Assembly: GCA_016209035.1 (NCBI GenBank)
Contig: JACQWX010000103.1
Location: 1-64,000 of the forward strand
Direction of reading: 5' to 3'
Source: Elusimicrobiota bacterium
GTDB lineage: Bacteria; Elusimicrobiota; Elusimicrobia; UBA1565; UBA9628
DNA length: 64,000 nt
A program made the position numbers and the translations under genes. The first letter of the stretch is position 1, and each line of letters opens with the position of its first letter. Positions 61,184-64,000 of this stretch are shown in pieces. The notes under the pieces were generated by a model that made no database searches, had not been told where the DNA came from, and saw nothing but the letters and a program-made list of their open reading frames with translations.

Positions 61184-61964
61184 CCCGCTTGACAGGATAC
61201 CGGCCGCGCAGGGCGTTGGTGCAGATCTCGATCACCTCGGGGGAGCTCTTCCTCTCCCCGGCGAGCCACATGAGGTAGGAGGGGTCCTTCCTGGCCACGC
61301 TGTCGAGCGGGACCATCCTGTACTTGCCGAAGTTGAAGCACGCGCGGTTGTCCTTGCCCCAGACGAACTTGCCCTCCGGGTCCACGAACTTGAGGTCCGT
61401 GCTCGCGCAGAAGCCGTGCAGGCCGGCCATGTCCTTGGGAAGGTCGGGATAGCGCTCCATCTGGGCCCAGAACACCTCCGCGGAGGCCTTGGCGTCCGCG
61501 GAAGCCCGATGGGCGCCCTCCAAGCTCTTGCCGCAGTAGAACTTGGACGCGGCGGAAAGGGTCCGCGGCTCCATCCGGTGGAAGATCTTCATGGCGTCGA
61601 CCACCCGCCTGCCTTCCATGGACCACAGGAAGTTGTTGCGCTTGAACTCGGCGGCCAGCATGGGCAGGTCGAACCGGGAGATGCCGAACCCCCCGACGTC
61701 GCTGTCGTTGAAGAGGTCCAGCAGCTTGGGCGCCAGCACGCTGAAGGGCGGGGCGTCCCTCACAATCTCGTTGGTGATGTGGTGGATGGCCGTCGCCTCG
61801 GCCGGGATGGAGATGCCTGGATTGACCAGGGACTCGAAGATCTCCTCTTGCCCGGGCGGGAACCGCTTCAAGAGCGCCACGTCCACGATGCGGTCCTCGG
61901 AGAAAGATACCCCGGTGGTCTCCAGGTCGAAGAACACGACCGGCCGTTCGAGCTTCAGGTCCAT
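61173..61964 (-). CDS. DEDDh 3'-5' exonuclease
   Basis: 263 residues. Exo I VFFDLETTGVSF, Exo II GGFGISRFDLPML, Exo III HRASADAKASAEVFW place it in the RNase T/DnaQ group. The C-terminal 70 residues (NFGKYRMVPLDSVARKDPSYL) are the SnoaL-unrelated 'exodeoxyribonuclease X' tail. A TTG at 61970 is also in frame; ATG 61964 has AAGGA 6 nt upstream. Part of the minus-strand operon. Confidence 0.87.
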   Translation of the reverse strand: MDLKLERPVVFFDLETTGVSFSEDRIVDVALLKRFPPGQEEIFESLVNPGISIPAEATAIHHITNEIVRDAPPFSVLAPKLLDLFNDSDVGGFGISRFDLPMLAAEFKRNNFLWSMEGRRVVDAMKIFHRMEPRTLSAASKFYCGKSLEGAHRASADAKASAEVFWAQMERYPDLPKDMAGLHGFCASTDLKFVDPEGKFVWGKDNRACFNFGKYRMVPLDSVARKDPSYLMWLAGERKSSPEVIEICTNALRGRYPVKRDGQ

Positions 61965-61966
61965 GG

Positions 61967-62353
61967 TCAATCCTTAGGAGGCGCCGCGCACTCGAAGGCC
62001 ACGTGCTGGAACGGGTGGACCTTGTAATGCGTCACGCCCTTGGCCATGTCCTGCGAGACGTCGCTGCTCGCGTACGGCACGGCCATCTCCTCTTTCATGA
62101 ACTCCTTGACGATCCTGTACCCGCGCCCCTTGCAGAACCTCTTCATCCGGCGCAGGGCCGCGCGCCGCCGCAGGCCGGTCACCCAGCCCCAGGAGTCCAG
62201 CGCGTACTTGAACTCGCCCTTGCCGTAGTCGATCCATTCGACGCCGGGCACCGTGCTCCTGCGCGCGGGAGAGGTCTCGACCAGCTGGGACATGCAGGCA
62301 GGCAACGCCAGCAGCGCGCACAACGCCAGTAGATTATAGGAAACTCGACGCAT
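61967..62353 (-). CDS. Small lipoprotein of unknown function
   Basis: 128 residues. Signal peptide with lipobox LLALPAC (Cys20). The mature part is basic and ends VHPFQHVAFECAAPP. Its start overlaps the radical SAM gene by 20 bp and it ends 2 bp before the exonuclease start. No family is recognised. It is an operon member by spacing. Confidence 0.7.
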   Translation of the reverse strand: MRRVSYNLLALCALLALPACMSQLVETSPARRSTVPGVEWIDYGKGEFKYALDSWGWVTGLRRRAALRRMKRFCKGRGYRIVKEFMKEEMAVPYASSDVSQDMAKGVTHYKVHPFQHVAFECAAPPKD

Positions 62354-63881
62354 GGAAAAGGCCGCGCAACCGGCGGACCAGCTTGGCCTTGAGCTCCGCC
62401 AGGGCCCGGTCGGTCTTGGTCTTCTGCTCCCCGGTGGCCAGGGCCTTGAGCATGCCCCAGAGCCGGCCGGGCCGGGCCGCGTACGACAAGGCGTAGAACT
62501 GCGCCATGCCAGAGAGCTTCAAGCGCCTTAAGCCCGCGTCGCTCAAGCCCGGGTTGAAGGACTTGATCCTGACCAGCCTGGTCGGCCCCGCCATCCAGTA
62601 GCAGAACTCGTCGTCCACGACTAGCCGGCTGGCCCGGTCGACCTCCGCGAAGAGCGCGGTGCCCGGGAAGGGGACGAAGGTGGCCAGCGCCAACTCATGG
62701 GCGCCGAGCCGGGCCATCCTGCGGATGAACCGGAAAGTCATCCGGATGTCCCGGTCGTCTTCCTGCGGGAACCCCACGATCATGAAGAGGCAGACCTGCA
62801 TGCCGGACTTGAGGGCCGCCCGGGCCGACGCCTCGATCTGGTCCAGGCGCACCCGCTTGTCCACGGCCTTAAGGATGCGCTCGCTGCCCGATTCCGGGGC
62901 GTAGGTCACGGAAGAGCACCCCGACGCCATGAGGAGGTCCGTCACTTCGCCGTCGATGGCCTCGGCCCGGGTGCCCACCGGAATCTGCCAGGTGATGCCG
63001 AGCCCCCGCCCGATGACCTCCCGGCAGAAGGCCGTGATCCACTCTTTGCGGACGATGGCGGTCAGGTCCTGGAACTGGAAATCGTCGGCGCCGTAGCGGG
63101 CCGTCCAATGCTGCATCTCGTCGACGACCTTCTTCGGGTCCCGGGCGCGGTAGAGCCTCGTCCACATGTTGGGCGAGGCGCAGAAGGTGCACCCGTACGG
63201 ACAGCCCCGCGTGGCCAGCATCGGGATCGAGCGGCTCCCCGGACTCGAGGGCCCCATGAAGATGTGGCTGTCCATGTAGGCCGAAATGCCCAGGCCGTCC
63301 CAGTCCGGGTACGGCAGGACGTCGAGGTCCATGATGCGCGGCTGCCTGGGAGCGACCACGCACCGGCCCTGCCGGTCCAGGCTTGCGACCCCGGGCTGGG
63401 CCGACCAGTCGCGGACGCCCAGGCGGAGCTTCTCGAGCACCTCGCTGAAGGTGATCTCGCCTTCGCCCAGCACGACCAGGTCCATGCGGCCGGCCTTGAG
63501 AGCCGCCTCGGGCATGGCCGTGGCGTGCTCGCCTCCCGCGATAAGGAACGCCTTGGGCCTCTCCGCGCGCACCTTGAGCATGAGCTCGCGCACCATGGGC
63601 CAGGAGTGGGTGAACATGCAGGAAAACCCCACCACCTCCGCGTCCGCCGGCACGCGGGAGGCGACCTCGTCCAAGGGAAGGCCCTGCAGGAGGATGCCCT
63701 CCCCGGCGGGCCAGGGCTGGGTCCGGGAGAGCGCAGGTCCTACGCCGTCGACCACCGTCACCTCGTGGCCGAGACGCTTGGCGTACGCGGCCAGGTACGC
63801 GATCCCCAGGGGCGGCTGGGTCAGGCTCGAATAGCCGTCCTGGACCTGGAGCGCCGGAGGCTGGATGAGGGTGACTTTCAC
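62334..63881 (-). CDS. B12-binding-type radical SAM protein
   Basis: 515 residues. The N-terminal cobalamin-type Rossmann domain (VTLIQPPAL, GIAYLAAYAKRLGHEV, GFSCMFTHSW, IAGGEHATAMPE) is followed by the radical SAM motif RGCPYGCTFCASP and SGCSSVTYAPESGSE. Similar enzymes methylate or rearrange unactivated carbons, for example in lipid or cofactor synthesis. The substrate is unknown. The GTG start overlaps the stop of a 32-residue ORF (GTGA). Confidence 0.87.
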   Translation of the reverse strand: MKVTLIQPPALQVQDGYSSLTQPPLGIAYLAAYAKRLGHEVTVVDGVGPALSRTQPWPAGEGILLQGLPLDEVASRVPADAEVVGFSCMFTHSWPMVRELMLKVRAERPKAFLIAGGEHATAMPEAALKAGRMDLVVLGEGEITFSEVLEKLRLGVRDWSAQPGVASLDRQGRCVVAPRQPRIMDLDVLPYPDWDGLGISAYMDSHIFMGPSSPGSRSIPMLATRGCPYGCTFCASPNMWTRLYRARDPKKVVDEMQHWTARYGADDFQFQDLTAIVRKEWITAFCREVIGRGLGITWQIPVGTRAEAIDGEVTDLLMASGCSSVTYAPESGSERILKAVDKRVRLDQIEASARAALKSGMQVCLFMIVGFPQEDDRDIRMTFRFIRRMARLGAHELALATFVPFPGTALFAEVDRASRLVVDDEFCYWMAGPTRLVRIKSFNPGLSDAGLRRLKLSGMAQFYALSYAARPGRLWGMLKALATGEQKTKTDRALAELKAKLVRRLRGLFHASSFL

Positions 63882-63976
63882 GGCTTCATGGAGACGCTCG
63901 GCATGACGCCAGTCAGCACGCCGACGACCAGGGGAACCACGATCAGTGCCCGTCTTCTTGTTTCCATGTTCCTCAT
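63878..63976 (-). CDS. 32-residue hydrophobic ORF before the radical SAM gene
   Basis: ATG at 63976; the product is METRRRALIVVPLVVGVLTG-like with one hydrophobic segment and ends VSMKP. Its stop overlaps the next start (GTGA), so it may couple translation or be a small membrane peptide. It is near the window edge, and the promoter lies outside or within the last 24 bp. Confidence 0.35.
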   Translation of the reverse strand: MRNMETRRRALIVVPLVVGVLTGVMPSVSMKP

Positions 63977-64000
63977 TGCTTGATAGCGTTTAACGGTGCG

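Noticed and set aside
1-64000. CRISPR arrays, tRNA and rRNA genes
   Set aside because: No regularly spaced direct repeats were seen. No tRNA T-loop with matching stems was found by eye. A covariance-model scan would be decisive.

Overview
The window reads as chromosome of a GC-rich, Gram-negative-type bacterium. The best guess is the phylum Elusimicrobiota (Elusimicrobia). The hints are several Sel1/TPR-repeat secreted proteins with lipobox or long proline/alanine-rich N-termini, a type IV prepilin with an uncharged pseudopilin-like tail, an Npt-type nucleotide transporter, and above all a nitrogenase-like gene set mixed with radical SAM genes. From memory, a nitrogenase paralogue has been published for groundwater Elusimicrobia. 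The phylum assignment is an inference; no rRNA or tRNA gene was found in the window.

Layout. 0-3 kb (minus): SPFH/prohibitin membrane protein and a Sel1-repeat lipoprotein. 3.1-9.2 kb (plus): a tightly packed operon of DUF4178/zinc-ribbon proteins, a 59-residue membrane peptide, DUF350, a membrane-anchored spermidine-synthase-like enzyme and a Tat-exported FAD oxidoreductase. 9.2-17.5 kb: mostly minus-strand housekeeping and hypothetical genes (UBA-like membrane protein, cupin, CsgG/FlgO-like, response regulator, small zinc proteins, PflA-like radical SAM, nucleotide transporter, methyltransferase, P-loop protein). 17.6-27.4 kb: secreted caspase/EF-hand/Sel1 protein, pyruvate kinase, MFS transporter, orphan Phd antitoxin, and an ABC transporter with partner genes.

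27.5-50.9 kb is the most unusual part. A chain of translationally coupled genes starts with a small helix-turn-helix protein and continues with two nitrogenase beta-like (K) subunits, one alpha-like (D) subunit, three radical SAM proteins, a prepilin-peptidase-like membrane protein and a fourth radical SAM protein fused to a TPR tail. After a 9.3-kb block this resumes with a NifH-NifD-like fusion of 781 residues and a third K-like subunit. The block between the two halves is a type I restriction-modification/defence island (hsdM, ORF6N, a 53-residue ORF, hsdS, an OLD-like ATPase plus DUF4276 pair, hsdR). It has broken genes at its edges and inside it, so it looks like an insertion into one ancestral operon. 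The enzymes look like a reductase system unlike N2-fixing nitrogenase: no NifB-, NifE- or NifN-type gene set is recognisable and the Cys pattern differs. The substrate is unknown.

50.9-64 kb: a type IV prepilin, a GDSL/TPR protein, a DUF4143 ATPase, a secreted GH57-like protein, a carbamoyltransferase, and a minus-strand operon with a B12-type radical SAM enzyme, a lipoprotein, a DEDDh exonuclease, and QueC and QueE for queuosine precursor synthesis.

Several genes have sigma70-like promoters whose -10 box lies only 6-12 nt from the start codon, which suggests leaderless or near-leaderless transcripts.
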